A DNA stretch of 61,210 nt from JBEKHT01 sp049516595 (GTDB lineage: Bacteria > Chloroflexota > Anaerolineae > Anaerolineales > RBG-16-64-43): positions 1-61,210 of the forward strand of contig JBEKSY010000019.1 in assembly GCA_049516595.1 (NCBI GenBank). Direction: 5' to 3'. Each line of letters opens with the position of its first letter. The first letter of the stretch is position 1. Positions 16,092 through 25,282 of this stretch are shown in pieces. The notes under the pieces are model-generated. The model was not told where the DNA came from and did not search any database. It was given only the letters and a program-made list of their open reading frames with translations. Position numbers and translations under genes: made by a program.

Positions 16092-18875
16092 ATGGCAAAG
16101 GCCAAGGGCCGGCAAGGGAAACGCACGGGGCCGTCCGATCGAACGTCTCTTCCTGCCAATGGGAAGGGCGCAGAGATCCGGCGCTCGTTTCTTCAATTCT
16201 TTGCGGAGAGGGGCCACACGATTGTCCCTTCTTCTTCTCTGGTTCCCGGAAACGACCCGACCCTTCTGTTCACCAACGCCGGAATGGTCCAATTCAAGGA
16301 CGTGTTCCTGGGGCAGGATCGGCGTCCCTATGTGCGGGCCACGAGCGTGCAACGCTGCATGCGGGTTTCTGGAAAACACAACGACCTCGAGAGTGTCGGC
16401 CCCAGCCCCCGTCACCATACTTTTTTCGAAATGCTCGGGAACTTCTCCTTCGGCGACTACTTCAAAAAGGACGCCCTTCGCTATGCCTATGACCTCGTGA
16501 CCGGAACCTTCGGCCTCCCCGAGGATCGCCTGTACTTCACGGTGCACGAAACAGATGAAGAGGCGTACCAGCTCTGGGTCGACGAAATCGGCGCGCCTCC
16601 AGCCAGGGTTGCCCGTATGGGCGACAAGACCAACTTCTGGCAAATGGCTGAGGTCGGGCCTTGCGGTCCGACCTCAGAGATCCACTACGACTTCACGCCC
16701 TCGCGCGGAGCCCTGCACGACGCTGAGCTGCTGTACCACCTCGACGACAACCCGGACGGCCGATTCCTGGAGATCTGGAATTTGGTTTTCATGCAGTTCA
16801 ACCTGTCCCCGGACGGATCTCGAAGCCCCTTGCCCGCTCCCGGGGTGGACACGGGCATGGGTCTGGAGCGTCTCGCCACGCTCATCCAGGGAAAAGAGAA
16901 TAGCTACGAGACCGACCTCTTCACACCGATCATGGACAAGATCCAGGAGCAGGTGGGGCATACCAATAAGAAACGGGCGGAAAACCTTGTGGCCTATCGC
17001 GTGGTCGCCGACCATGCACGTGCCGCCGCCTTCCTGATCGCCGACGGCGTGGTCCCCGGGAACTTGGGGCGCAACTACGTTACCCGCATGATCATCAGGC
17101 GAGCCGCCCGGTTCGGGGGCAAGATCGGATTCACCGAACCCTTCCTGGCCGGCATCGCGGAGGCCGTCCTGCACGAATATGAACCGGCCTACCCCGAAAT
17201 CGCTCGTTCCCGTGAGACCATTTTGAGCACCCTCACTCTTGAGGAGAATCGCTTTCGACGGACGGTTGATGTCGGGATCGAGAATCTGGAAAATGTGCTC
17301 CGCACCCAAAAGGAGGCAGGAGCCAAGACACTCGAAGGCGAACATGCCTTCCGCCTGTATGCAACGTACGGGCTGCCGCTAGAGATTACCCGGGACGTGG
17401 CCCGAGAACACGGCCTTGAAGTCGACGAAGCGGGGTTTCGCCGGGCCTTGGAGGATCATCGCGAGGCATCGGGTGCCGGACAGGCCCTGGGTGAACTGGA
17501 CAGCCAGGATGTGGCCTTGTATCGTTCCCTCAAAGAGCAGCTGCAGGCCGAGGGCCTGCTCGCAGAAGAAGGAACTGAGTACGACCCCCACAGCAATTTC
17601 GACGTGGAGGAGCCGGTCATAGCGCTCATCCAGAATCATCAGCGGGTGACCCAGGTGACGGCGGGCTCCGTGGTTGAGGTGGTATTGCCACGGACCTGTT
17701 TCTACCTCGAGGCCGGCGGGCAAGTCTCGGACACTGGGTGGATTCGTCGATCCAAGGAAGAAACCGCTGAAGTTCTCTGGGAAATTGCCGTGCAGGAGGT
17801 CCGCCGACCTGCCGCAGGCCTGATCGTGCACGTCGGCGAAGTGACCATGGGGACACCCCAGGCGGGGGAGCTCGCCGTGGCCAGCGTGGACAACGAGAGA
17901 CGCTGGGATATCATGCGAAACCACACCGCCACCCACTTGTTGCAGGCCGAGTTACGCCACGTGCTGGGCCCCCATGTCCGCCAGGCCGGCTCCCTCGTCG
18001 CGCCCGATCGGCTTCGCTTCGATTTCACTCATCCCTCGATGGTCAGTCAACAGGACCTGGAGCGCGTTGAGCGATACGTCAACGAGGCCATCCTGGCAAA
18101 CTACCCGGTCAATAGCGAGCACAAGTCCCGCGAGCTGGCAATCAGCGAGGGAGCCACCGCTCTTTTCGGCGAGAAATATGGCGAGGTCGTGCGCACGATC
18201 TCCATCGGGGAACCGGAAGTGTTCTCCTATGAGCTCTGCGGCGGAACCCACGTATTTGAGACGGCGGACATCGGGCTCTTCCTGATCCTGAGCGAAAGCA
18301 GCGTGGCGGCCGGAGTGCGACGAATTGAGGCTGTCAGCGGACATGCTGCGGTGGCACTCGCCCAGCAGCGCTCACGAACCCTCATCAACATGGCGGCCTA
18401 TCTGGGGGTCAGCGACGAAGAGGTGGATCGCAAGGTGTTGGACCTCCTAGGCGATCTTGAGACCTTGCGCAAAGAGAATCAGCGCCTGCGTCAGGAAATG
18501 GCCAAGAGGGAATTCGAAACGGTCCTCGAAAGAGCCGATCGAATCCAGGGAGCAGCTCTCCTGATCACCGAGGTTTCACAGGGTGATGCGGAAACCCTGC
18601 GCCTGCTCACCGACGCCTTCCGGCAGCGCTATCCGTCCGGCGTAGCCGCGATCGGAACGACGCAGCATGGCAAGCCGACCCTGGTGGTGGCGGTAAGCGA
18701 GGACCTCACCTCCCGAGGTCTCGACGCCGGGCGATTGGCGCAGGCCGCCGCCAAGATTCTCGGGGGCGGCGGCGGCGGACGCCCGACCTTGGCGCAGGCC
18801 GGGGGGACCGACCCCGCCCGGATGAACGAGGCGCTCAAACTCGTGGCCCGACTGGTGACCGACACCCTGACTTGA
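16092..18875 (+). CDS. alaS: Alanyl-tRNA synthetase
   Basis: Class II synthetase of 927 residues charging tRNA-Ala. After a basic N-terminal extension of about 30 residues the catalytic core starts (IRRSFLQFFAERGHTIVPSS, LLFTNAGMVQFKDVFLG, HHTFFEMLGNFSFGDYFKK). The editing domain has the metal sites NHTATHLLQAELRHVLG and CGGTHVFETADIG. The C-terminal part ends in a DHHA1-like Gly-rich segment (GGGGGGRPTLAQAGG). The ATG at 16092 is selected over upstream in-frame starts by GGAGGTGG 5 nt before it and by the promoter at 16039-16067. A CTTGAG-GTTA-CTCAAG hairpin overlaps the stop. It heads the alaS / baseplate-J-like / ruvX / mltG series. Confidence 0.98.
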   Translation: MAKAKGRQGKRTGPSDRTSLPANGKGAEIRRSFLQFFAERGHTIVPSSSLVPGNDPTLLFTNAGMVQFKDVFLGQDRRPYVRATSVQRCMRVSGKHNDLESVGPSPRHHTFFEMLGNFSFGDYFKKDALRYAYDLVTGTFGLPEDRLYFTVHETDEEAYQLWVDEIGAPPARVARMGDKTNFWQMAEVGPCGPTSEIHYDFTPSRGALHDAELLYHLDDNPDGRFLEIWNLVFMQFNLSPDGSRSPLPAPGVDTGMGLERLATLIQGKENSYETDLFTPIMDKIQEQVGHTNKKRAENLVAYRVVADHARAAAFLIADGVVPGNLGRNYVTRMIIRRAARFGGKIGFTEPFLAGIAEAVLHEYEPAYPEIARSRETILSTLTLEENRFRRTVDVGIENLENVLRTQKEAGAKTLEGEHAFRLYATYGLPLEITRDVAREHGLEVDEAGFRRALEDHREASGAGQALGELDSQDVALYRSLKEQLQAEGLLAEEGTEYDPHSNFDVEEPVIALIQNHQRVTQVTAGSVVEVVLPRTCFYLEAGGQVSDTGWIRRSKEETAEVLWEIAVQEVRRPAAGLIVHVGEVTMGTPQAGELAVASVDNERRWDIMRNHTATHLLQAELRHVLGPHVRQAGSLVAPDRLRFDFTHPSMVSQQDLERVERYVNEAILANYPVNSEHKSRELAISEGATALFGEKYGEVVRTISIGEPEVFSYELCGGTHVFETADIGLFLILSESSVAAGVRRIEAVSGHAAVALAQQRSRTLINMAAYLGVSDEEVDRKVLDLLGDLETLRKENQRLRQEMAKREFETVLERADRIQGAALLITEVSQGDAETLRLLTDAFRQRYPSGVAAIGTTQHGKPTLVVAVSEDLTSRGLDAGRLAQAAAKILGGGGGGRPTLAQAGGTDPARMNEALKLVARLVTDTLT

Positions 18876-18886
18876 GGTTACTCAAG
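18871..18886 (+). other. Small hairpin overlapping the alaS stop codon
   Basis: CTTGAG (18871-18876), loop GTTA, CTCAAG (18881-18886): a perfect 6-bp stem that includes the TGA at 18873-18875. There is no T-run after it, so it is not an intrinsic terminator; it may pause or stabilise the transcript end. Confidence 0.35.
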
Positions 18887-18953
18887 CTCGATTGGCCCGG
18901 CCTTGAGATAGCGGCACCCATTCGAGTCTGGTCACGGAGTCCCGGAACCCTGA

Positions 18954-20456
18954 TTGAAAGAACAGATCATCAGCGTTGAGCCCAATGACGACCTGGCTTC
19001 CCTGCGCGATAAGGTGCTCCGCGCACAGGCAAGTCTGGTGTTGCTCCACGCGGCCTCCCCCTGCCCTGCGATCCGAAGACGCCTGGATCTGGTTCTGGTC
19101 CGCCGATGGGCGATTTCGGTGGGATCCTCCCTCGCTTTGGCCACCTCCGTTCGGCCCATCCGGACCTTCGCCAAGGAAACCCAAATTCCCTGTTTCCCCA
19201 CCCTGCAAACGGCCCTTCGGGCCTCACGGGGAGCTCTGCCATCCCCCGCGCCTGAGATGCGAAAACCCCCACACTCGCGCGGGTCGGGAAAAGGGCAGGA
19301 TTCGGCTGTTCGGGTTCGGGCAGCGGCCCCTCCAGGAGTGGACGAGGATCTCCTCACGCGTTATCTCTTTCGCTCAGGCGCGGTCAAGGGCTTCGGGTCA
19401 GGAAGATTCCGGATCCTGGCATTCTCCGCAGGGATTGGTCTCCTCTTGCTCCCCTTCTTCCTTGGGGTTCCCTCCGCGATCATCCGTCTCCAGCTGCCGA
19501 CCCGGACGGTCGTCGCCTCCACCTTGCTCCCCAAGTCTTCGGGCGCGGGACTAATCGCTCAGGTCCAGGTGTCCGGAAGGCGGTTGTCTTCAGGGGAGGA
19601 AGTGGTCCCTACCCAAAGCGCCTCGGGTTCCGTGCTGCTTCGAAATAAAAGCCCGGACACACTGCTCCTGCCGCCCGGTCTTCAGATCCAAGCACCCTCC
19701 TCGCGAATGATTTTCGTGACCTCGTCTCCCGCCGCTATTGCTCCCAATCAGAAGCTCTGGATCGGTGTGCATGCGGCGCAAGCAGGGATCCAAGGGAACC
19801 TGCCAGCCGGCTCTCTGGGGATGATCGCAGGCCCTCTTGGCCTGATCCTGGAGGTGAGTGACTCGAGCGTCACGAGCGGTGGCCAAAGTGAGCGCCGCGC
19901 GGTCGTGACTGTGGATGACCTGCAATCGCTCCGCATGGAACTGGAGGGGGAACTTCGCTCCCAGGCCCTACTCCAGCTCGAGGCGGAGGCTCCCTCGGGC
20001 TCCCTCCTGGTTCGGGATTCGCTCACGACCGAAGGTCCGGTCGAATCTCAAGCCGACGCTGCGCCGGGCACCCCCGTCGATTCGGTGGGGATGACACTAT
20101 CCGCTAAGGCGATGATCCTTTCCTTCAACTCCTCGGATCTCGAAAGAATCGCCACCCAAGCACTGTCCGAGCGCATCGGCCGAGGTGAGGCCTTGGATCT
20201 GAGCCAGATGGGAATGACCCTCTCGGGCACCCCCTCCGGCGATGCCATCCTGGACGTAGAAGCGAAGGCCTACCCGGCCCTGGACCCGAGTGGCTTTCCC
20301 TATCAAGTCCGCCTGCAGCGGCCCCGCGACGCAGACCGGATAATTCAGAGTCATATTCCGCTCGGAATAACTCCCGAGATCGAGATCTCGCCGTCCTGGC
20401 TACCCTTCCTACCTCTCTATCCGTGGCGGATCCATGTGGAAGCGCAGCCCTCCTAG
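18954..20456 (+). CDS. Membrane protein with baseplate-J-like extracellular region
   Basis: 500 residues from a TTG start at 18954. The first about 90 residues form a soluble domain (IISVEPNDDLASLRDKVLRAQASLVLLHA) that looks like a small alpha/beta fold, followed by a Pro/Ser-rich stretch. One transmembrane helix sits at about residues 152-175 (ILAFSAGIGLLLLPFFLGVP). The C-terminal half is beta-rich, with a baseplate J/gp47-like pattern (LLPKSSGAGLIAQVQVSGRRLSSGEEVVPTQ cut here as SGRRLSSGEEVVPTQSASGS, then GIQGNLPAGSLGMI). From memory, proteins of this layout sit next to alaS or ruvX in Chloroflexota. No phage genes are nearby, so a phage origin is unlikely. Function is unknown. Confidence 0.65.
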   Translation: MKEQIISVEPNDDLASLRDKVLRAQASLVLLHAASPCPAIRRRLDLVLVRRWAISVGSSLALATSVRPIRTFAKETQIPCFPTLQTALRASRGALPSPAPEMRKPPHSRGSGKGQDSAVRVRAAAPPGVDEDLLTRYLFRSGAVKGFGSGRFRILAFSAGIGLLLLPFFLGVPSAIIRLQLPTRTVVASTLLPKSSGAGLIAQVQVSGRRLSSGEEVVPTQSASGSVLLRNKSPDTLLLPPGLQIQAPSSRMIFVTSSPAAIAPNQKLWIGVHAAQAGIQGNLPAGSLGMIAGPLGLILEVSDSSVTSGGQSERRAVVTVDDLQSLRMELEGELRSQALLQLEAEAPSGSLLVRDSLTTEGPVESQADAAPGTPVDSVGMTLSAKAMILSFNSSDLERIATQALSERIGRGEALDLSQMGMTLSGTPSGDAILDVEAKAYPALDPSGFPYQVRLQRPRDADRIIQSHIPLGITPEIEISPSWLPFLPLYPWRIHVEAQPS

Positions 20457-20543
20457 CCTCGCTGGGCATCCGCCCGAGCTCCGGTTTCCTGAGTCGCCCT
20501 TCGATTTCGTCTCCGCCCCTACTGGATCCGTTCAGGATTCAAT

Positions 20544-20960
20544 ATGCGTATCTTAGGGGTTGACCCGGGAACCCGCCGCATCGGAGTGGCTCTCAGTGAT
20601 CCCGAGGGAATTGTTGCCCGGGGGCTCGCGATCCTCTTGCATGAAAGCCTTGAGGGGGACGCGGATCGCTTGGTCCGCCTCGCTTCCCAAAATGGCGCCG
20701 GTAGGGTCATTGTCGGACTGGCCACGGACTCCGAGGGCCGACCCGGCCCACAGGCCAACCGCGCCCTCCGATTGGTTGCGGCCTTGAGAGCCAGGTGCAG
20801 GACGCCCATTGAAACCTGGGACGAATCTTTCTCCACGGAGGCTGCCAAGCAGGCGCGCCTCGAAGGAGGTGAGCGGCGAAAGCGAAGGAGGGCACCGATT
20901 GATGCCAGTGCGGCCGCGGCGATGCTCCAGGACTACCTCGATGCCCACCTCCCGGGCTAG
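20544..20960 (+). CDS. ruvX: Putative pre-16S rRNA nuclease / Holliday-junction resolvase-like RuvX (YqgF)
   Basis: 138 residues with an RNase H-like fold. The first catalytic Asp is in RILGVDPGTRRIGVALSD, then VGLATDSEGRPGPQANRALRL (family GLP...G motif with Gly-Leu-Ala here), WDESFSTEAAKQAR (second acidic site) and the final DASAAAAMLQDYLDAH with the third Asp. YqgF proteins mature the 5' end of 16S rRNA in E. coli. It overlaps mltG by 20 nt, a gene order seen in many bacteria. Confidence 0.93.
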   Translation: MRILGVDPGTRRIGVALSDPEGIVARGLAILLHESLEGDADRLVRLASQNGAGRVIVGLATDSEGRPGPQANRALRLVAALRARCRTPIETWDESFSTEAAKQARLEGGERRKRRRAPIDASAAAAMLQDYLDAHLPG

Positions 20961-22101
20961 ACTCGGTCAACACCCGCTGCGATCCACGCTGGGCATACTG
21001 GTGGCTGTGATGCTGCTCGGGTTGGCCACTGGAACCCTGGGCTTTCTTTGCTCGGCCCTCACGGCTCAACCCTTGGCGAGCAAGCTCGGCCCCCCCGCCG
21101 CGAACCTCTCCTGGTACGAGGGAATCCCCCTGGAGCTCTATTTGTCCCTGAAAGAGGCGGATCTGCAAGCCCCCTCCGCGCAAGAGGCGCCGATCAACTT
21201 CGAGATTCTTGCCGGAGACACTGGCTCCGCCGTCGCGGCAAGGTTGCACGGCGAGGGCTGGTTGGGCGATCCCCTCCTCTTCCGGTTGTATCTCCGTTAT
21301 ACGGGGGGAGATCGCCATCTGGCCCCAGGGATCTACAGCCTTCCGGCGGGCGCGTCGGCGCGCGCGATCGCAGACGCGTTGGCGAGCGGGGCGGGGCGCC
21401 TCCGCGAGTTAACACTTCTCTCTGGCTGGCGCTCGGAAGAGGTCCCGCCCTCCCTGGCGAGCGCAGGATTACAGATCCCTCCTCAGGACTTCTTGGACGC
21501 CCTGCGCCGCAGGCCAGGAAGTCTTTCTCTCTATTCCGCAATCCCTCCCCAGGCCACCCTGGAGGGATTCCTTTTCCCGGACCAGTATCTGGTTGACCCA
21601 AGTGCCAACGCAGACTTGCTGGTCTATCAAATGGTCGGGAGATTCGATCAACGGGTGGATGCAACGTTGCGGTCTGGCTTTGAGAAGCAAGGGTTGACCC
21701 TTTACCAAGCTGTCATCCTGGCCTCCATTGTCCAAAGAGAAGTGGTCGTCGGCACCGAGATGCCCGTCGTCACATCTGTTTTCCTCAATCGCTTAGCGCG
21801 AGGAATGCCTTTGCAGGCGGATGCGACCATCCAGTACGCGATCGGCTTTGTCCCGGAAGAGAACACCTGGTGGAAAAACCCGCTCAGCTCTGAAGATCTG
21901 AAAATCGAGTCGCCCTTCAACACCTACTTGCACAACGGCTTGCCACCTTCCCCCATCGACAACCCGGGGCTCGCGGCACTGCAATCCGTGGCCCATCCTG
22001 CCAAGACCGACTACCTCTATTTCCGTGCCGCCTGTGACGGAAGCGGCCGACACGTATTTTCAGAAACCTACGGGCAGCACCTCGCAGCAGCTTGCAATTA
22101 G
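20941..22101 (+). CDS. mltG: Endolytic murein transglycosylase MltG
   Basis: 386 residues. A transmembrane helix lies at about residues 14-40 (LRSTLGILVAVMLLGLATGT), followed by a LysM-like section and the YceG catalytic domain. The active-site block reads ASIVQREVVVGTEMPVVTSV, with the Glu of QRE the expected catalytic residue, followed by FLNRLARGMPLQADATIQYA, NTYLHNGLPPSPIDNPGLAA and AHPAKTDYLYF. MltG cuts nascent glycan strands at the membrane. The ATG at 20941 lies inside the end of ruvX and gives a natural N-terminus; the frame is open further upstream but only inside ruvX. Confidence 0.94.
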   Translation: MPTSRARLGQHPLRSTLGILVAVMLLGLATGTLGFLCSALTAQPLASKLGPPAANLSWYEGIPLELYLSLKEADLQAPSAQEAPINFEILAGDTGSAVAARLHGEGWLGDPLLFRLYLRYTGGDRHLAPGIYSLPAGASARAIADALASGAGRLRELTLLSGWRSEEVPPSLASAGLQIPPQDFLDALRRRPGSLSLYSAIPPQATLEGFLFPDQYLVDPSANADLLVYQMVGRFDQRVDATLRSGFEKQGLTLYQAVILASIVQREVVVGTEMPVVTSVFLNRLARGMPLQADATIQYAIGFVPEENTWWKNPLSSEDLKIESPFNTYLHNGLPPSPIDNPGLAALQSVAHPAKTDYLYFRAACDGSGRHVFSETYGQHLAAACN

Positions 22102-22110
22102 GGTCGCAGG

Positions 22111-22140
22111 GCTCGAGCCGGAGCGTGCCTCCGAGCTCGA
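22111..22140. other. Hairpin in the mltG/mocA convergent gap
   Basis: TCGAG (22113-22117) and CTCGA (22136-22140) enclose GGAG and CTCC, forming a two-part stem. It lies 10 bp after the mltG stop, between convergent genes, as expected for a transcription-ending structure, but no T-run follows on either strand. The rest of the 289-bp gap shows nothing. Confidence 0.4.
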
Positions 22141-22390
22141 CCCGCTGGGCCTTGCGTTGCAGGCGGGGCTCGCCTCACGCGCACACAGCTGGGCGGCGCC
22201 CCCCACGGGGTCACCTCCGGTCGTATCGACTCTTCCCCCATCGAATGCTCGGCCAGGGTCCAGTCCCGATCGCCGGCGGCTGCAGCATACGGGCAGGAGG
22301 CCCATTCCAAGGGCAGACCCAAACTCTGTCGAGCAGGACCAGCCCACTATCTTGGCGGTAGGAAGGGCCTACGCAGCGGCATCCACAAGT

Positions 22391-23047
22391 CTAGCGGACT
22401 TGCTTGTTCTGCTGCCGAAGAGCCTGGCGGTATTCGGCGGGGGTATCGAGATCGGCAAGAACCGACGAACTCTCTACCACCACCTCGCAGAGCTCATCCA
22501 GATGCCGATGAACCAGATCGCGAATCGACCGGTCGGGATCCATGGCTAGAAGCTCCGGCCACAACCGCCGATCCAATAGCAGGGGATGTCCTCGCCGTCC
22601 CTCAAAGACCGGAACTGCAACCGGACATTGAGATCTGGCCCATTCCTCGACCAAGCGGCACACAATCCGTGGCTCCAGCTGAGGCTGATCGCCCAGTACG
22701 ATCAGAGTGGCCGGAGATGAGCCGGGGAGAGTTTGCAGCCCGACCTGGGCCGATTGCGTCATTCCGAACCTCTCGTAGCGATCGTTGTGCGCGGGCAGCA
22801 CCGCAAGACCCTTCAAGGCGGCTAGCACCTGGTTGCGGTGGGCGCCCGTCACCACGACAATCGGATCAATCTTCGCCTCGAGGAGGACGGTTACGATCTT
22901 GCCAATCACGGTGGATCGCCCCCAGGGCAAGAGAAGCTTGGGTCCCCCCATGCGGTTCGATTTGCCAGCGGCCAGAATGACCGCTGCCACGCATCGCGTT
23001 TGGCCCGTCTGCGCCTGCCCTTCCTCGAGCATATTGGCTGAGCTCAT
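22391..23047 (-). CDS. mocA: MocA-like molybdenum cofactor cytidylyltransferase
   Basis: 218-residue nucleotidyltransferase that transfers CMP to molybdopterin, forming the MCD cofactor used by xanthine-oxidase-family enzymes. Key blocks: VAAVILAAGKSNRMGGPKLLLPW (read as AAVILAAGKSNRMGGPKLL), VVTGAHRNQV, GMTQSAQVGLQTLP, IVLGDQPQLEP, GRRGHPLLLDRRLWPELLAM and LADLDTPAEYRQAL. The ATG at 23047 overlaps the stop of the upstream YqeC-MocA gene (ATGA), so translation is coupled. It is the last gene of the molybdenum-hydroxylase run and the second MocA domain encoded there. Confidence 0.9.
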   Translation of the reverse strand: MSSANMLEEGQAQTGQTRCVAAVILAAGKSNRMGGPKLLLPWGRSTVIGKIVTVLLEAKIDPIVVVTGAHRNQVLAALKGLAVLPAHNDRYERFGMTQSAQVGLQTLPGSSPATLIVLGDQPQLEPRIVCRLVEEWARSQCPVAVPVFEGRRGHPLLLDRRLWPELLAMDPDRSIRDLVHRHLDELCEVVVESSSVLADLDTPAEYRQALRQQNKQVR

Positions 23048-24381
23048 TCCAGCTCCAACAGCTTCCCGTAGTCCTCTGCTGTGTCCAGGTCGAGGAAGGC
23101 ATTTTGGTCGCGCCACTCAATCCACTCGACCGGATACCGGTCGAGCAGCCCTCGCCCACCGACGTCGCCTCGAACCTGGAGAAGGGCCGGCCAAGTCGCC
23201 TGGTCAAAGAGGACGGGGTTGGCAGGCCGGCCCGCGACCCGCGGGGCGACCAGGGGGGACAGGGTTGCGGCATGACGTGCGACTAGCATGAGCACAAGTT
23301 GCTCCGGGATGAGGGGTTGATCGCCGAGCAGGAAGAGAACGCTGTGAAACCTGTCTCCGAGGGCATGCACCGCCGCCCGCACGGAGGTGCTTTGTCCTTG
23401 ATCCCAGTGGGGGTTCTCAACAAACCGGACATCCCGTCCTGCCAGAGCCAAGCGGATCGAAGACTGATTGGCTCCCAGGATGACGAGCACCTCATCCGTT
23501 GTCCGCAAGGCGAGGTCAACCGCGTGGGCCACCAGCGGCCGCCCTCGAAACTCCTTGAGCAACTTCGGCTCGGCCATACGCCGGGAGCCGCCGGCAGCAA
23601 GCACGACGCCCGCGGTCCGACCCTTGACCTCCTGGATCGGATCGGATGAATTCGCTGAACCGATGAGGACCTCCGCAACTGTTGGGGATTGGAGAATCCG
23701 TCGGGCGAGGTCCTGGGCGGCTTCACGGCGCGAAGGGTCCTCAACCTGATTCAAAAAAACCACCAATCGGGCGCCGGGCTGGACCTTCGACGCGTATCCT
23801 TCGCGATGCAGTAGCGCTCGGGCTACCAGTTCCGGGGTGACGGTAGCCTCCGGTCCGGCGGCCGCCAGTTCGGCAAACCGAGCCGGTCTGTGGACGCTAG
23901 AGTCACCGACCGGCTGCCCGAGGCCATCCATTCCAATCAAGAGGACGACCAGCGAAGTTCCCGCAGGAATCTCGGGTTCATGCTCGAGAGGTGCCTTCAG
24001 AGGTCGCCCTCGGGCCCCATCCGCTTCGACGATCATTATTGAATGGTGGCCCCCGATGCGGGCCATGAGATCTCCCCACTGCTTGCGCGAAAGGCCTCCC
24101 ACCTTTCCTTCCTCTGGATCGAGCGGCCCGGTGAGGAGCAGAGGAGCACCCTGCCTCAGGCGAGTCTCCGCCTCTCCCACCCAATCCCCTTGAGCTGCGA
24201 CAAGACGGTTTGTCACGCGTTCCGCTTCGCGCTGGGCCAGATGGGTGGTTGTGGTGAGGAGGACCGGGGCGACAGTCGATGTCTCCTCGGCCAACTTCAT
24301 CATCGTCGTGGTCTTCCCCCCCGAACCGACCAGCGCGATAACCATCCCTGGTTCAATGCGCAAGGCGCGACTCAGCTTCAA
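23044..24381 (-). CDS. Fusion of YqeC (selenium-dependent hydroxylase accessory) and MocA domains
   Basis: 445 residues. The N-terminal about 240 residues are YqeC-like: P-loop VIALVGSGGKTTTMMKLAEE, APVLLTTTTHLAQ, IMIVEADGARGRPLKAPLEHEPEIP broken as VEADGARGRPLKAP, and VNR-type tail VFLNQVEDP. The C-terminal about 190 residues are a complete MocA domain (GVVLAAGGSRRMAEPKLL, QGQSTSVRAAVHAL, FLLGDQPLIP, ANPVLFDQATW, LDLDTAEDYGKL). YqeC is, with YqeB and SelD, a genomic marker of labile-selenium molybdenum hydroxylases. A TTG at 24381 with GAGG upstream is the most likely start; earlier in-frame starts fall inside yqeB. The fusion joins cofactor cytidylylation and the presumed selenium step in one polypeptide. 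Confidence 0.85.
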   Translation of the reverse strand: MKLSRALRIEPGMVIALVGSGGKTTTMMKLAEETSTVAPVLLTTTTHLAQREAERVTNRLVAAQGDWVGEAETRLRQGAPLLLTGPLDPEEGKVGGLSRKQWGDLMARIGGHHSIMIVEADGARGRPLKAPLEHEPEIPAGTSLVVLLIGMDGLGQPVGDSSVHRPARFAELAAAGPEATVTPELVARALLHREGYASKVQPGARLVVFLNQVEDPSRREAAQDLARRILQSPTVAEVLIGSANSSDPIQEVKGRTAGVVLAAGGSRRMAEPKLLKEFRGRPLVAHAVDLALRTTDEVLVILGANQSSIRLALAGRDVRFVENPHWDQGQSTSVRAAVHALGDRFHSVLFLLGDQPLIPEQLVLMLVARHAATLSPLVAPRVAGRPANPVLFDQATWPALLQVRGDVGGRGLLDRYPVEWIEWRDQNAFLDLDTAEDYGKLLELE

Positions 24382-24427
24382 GGCCCTATTCCTCGAATTC
24401 CTGGAGGTGGACGAGGGTTTGGAATAG

Positions 24428-25282
24428 CTAGTCGGGAGCGCGGAGGAGCTTGGCGAATTGAGGAGAGGCCAGTAGGGCTTCGAGTACCCCTCCGCCCACG
24501 GCCCGTGCTTTGTCCGAGATGGTAAAGCAGTACTCACGGATGCTCCGGGAGTCCAGGTCGCCGATTTTCATCCCCTGGGGCACCCGCACGCCATCATGGA
24601 GCAGGCCGCGGAGAACCCCCGGAAAGGGCGCGCGCACGTCCCGATCCTCAACGTGCGCGACCACTTCCCCCTCGTCAACCCAGTCTCCAATCCGCTTCAC
24701 GCCTCGCATGCGCCCCTCGACAGGGGCGCGCAGGACTCGGTCGGAGCCATGGCCCTCGACGGAATCGGGAAGGCTCGTGTCCCCCTGGGCTCCTCCAGAC
24801 CAATAGACTCGCCCCAAATTGTGTCCGCGGTGGGTTTCAACAACCGCATGACAGTCCCAACCCGCCGCAAAACCCGGCCCCAGCCCAATCACCAGCGGAT
24901 GAGGCGGGACCGGCCCGTCCCCTCCACGCTTTGTCATGCGAGCATCAATGACGGCAAGGAACTCGATTTCCTTCGCCAAGCCGGCGGACGGGTCCACCGC
25001 CACAGGAACCTCTCCCTGATCCCAAACTTCCCGGAGTCCTTCGGCGGAAAACACGATCCTGGCACGCAAATCCTCGATCTGCACTTTCCCCTCCCACACG
25101 GCCGCCGCCAGGGCAACTCCCAACCGGACGGCAAGCGGCTCGGGCACTTCGCTCACCGCCACCGGGAACCCGGCACGCCACAGCCGGGCAGCCACGCCCG
25201 TCCCCAAATCCCCGCCTCCTCTCACCAGGACAGGAAAGCGGCCAATGGGGCCTTGGCCTTGAGATCGATTGATATCATCCAC
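24428..25282 (-). CDS. yqeB: YqeB / EF2563 family selenium-dependent molybdenum hydroxylase accessory protein
   Basis: 284 residues from a GTG at 25282. The N-terminus has a Rossmann-like PVLVRGGGDLGTGVAARLWRAGF and VSEVPEPLAVRLGVALAAAVWEG (shown in parts), then DPSAGLAKEIEFLAVIDARM, LVIGLGPGFAAGWDCHAVVE and THRGHNLGRVYWSG, all standard for the YqeB/EF2563 family. The last 90 residues include VLRAPVEGRMRGVKRIGDWV, a biotinyl-lipoyl-like beta fold. The frame is open to 25630, but that overlaps the Mo subunit gene and lacks similarity. The family's biochemical role is not established; it co-occurs with SelD and Mo hydroxylases that carry a labile selenium. Confidence 0.88.
   Translation of the reverse strand: MDDINRSQGQGPIGRFPVLVRGGGDLGTGVAARLWRAGFPVAVSEVPEPLAVRLGVALAAAVWEGKVQIEDLRARIVFSAEGLREVWDQGEVPVAVDPSAGLAKEIEFLAVIDARMTKRGGDGPVPPHPLVIGLGPGFAAGWDCHAVVETHRGHNLGRVYWSGGAQGDTSLPDSVEGHGSDRVLRAPVEGRMRGVKRIGDWVDEGEVVAHVEDRDVRAPFPGVLRGLLHDGVRVPQGMKIGDLDSRSIREYCFTISDKARAVGGGVLEALLASPQFAKLLRAPD

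Noticed and set aside
24382..24537. N-terminal extension of the YqeC-MocA fusion
   Set aside because: It would overlap yqeB by 110 nt and consists of low-complexity Ser/Pro sequence; a TTG with GAGG upstream fits the family start.
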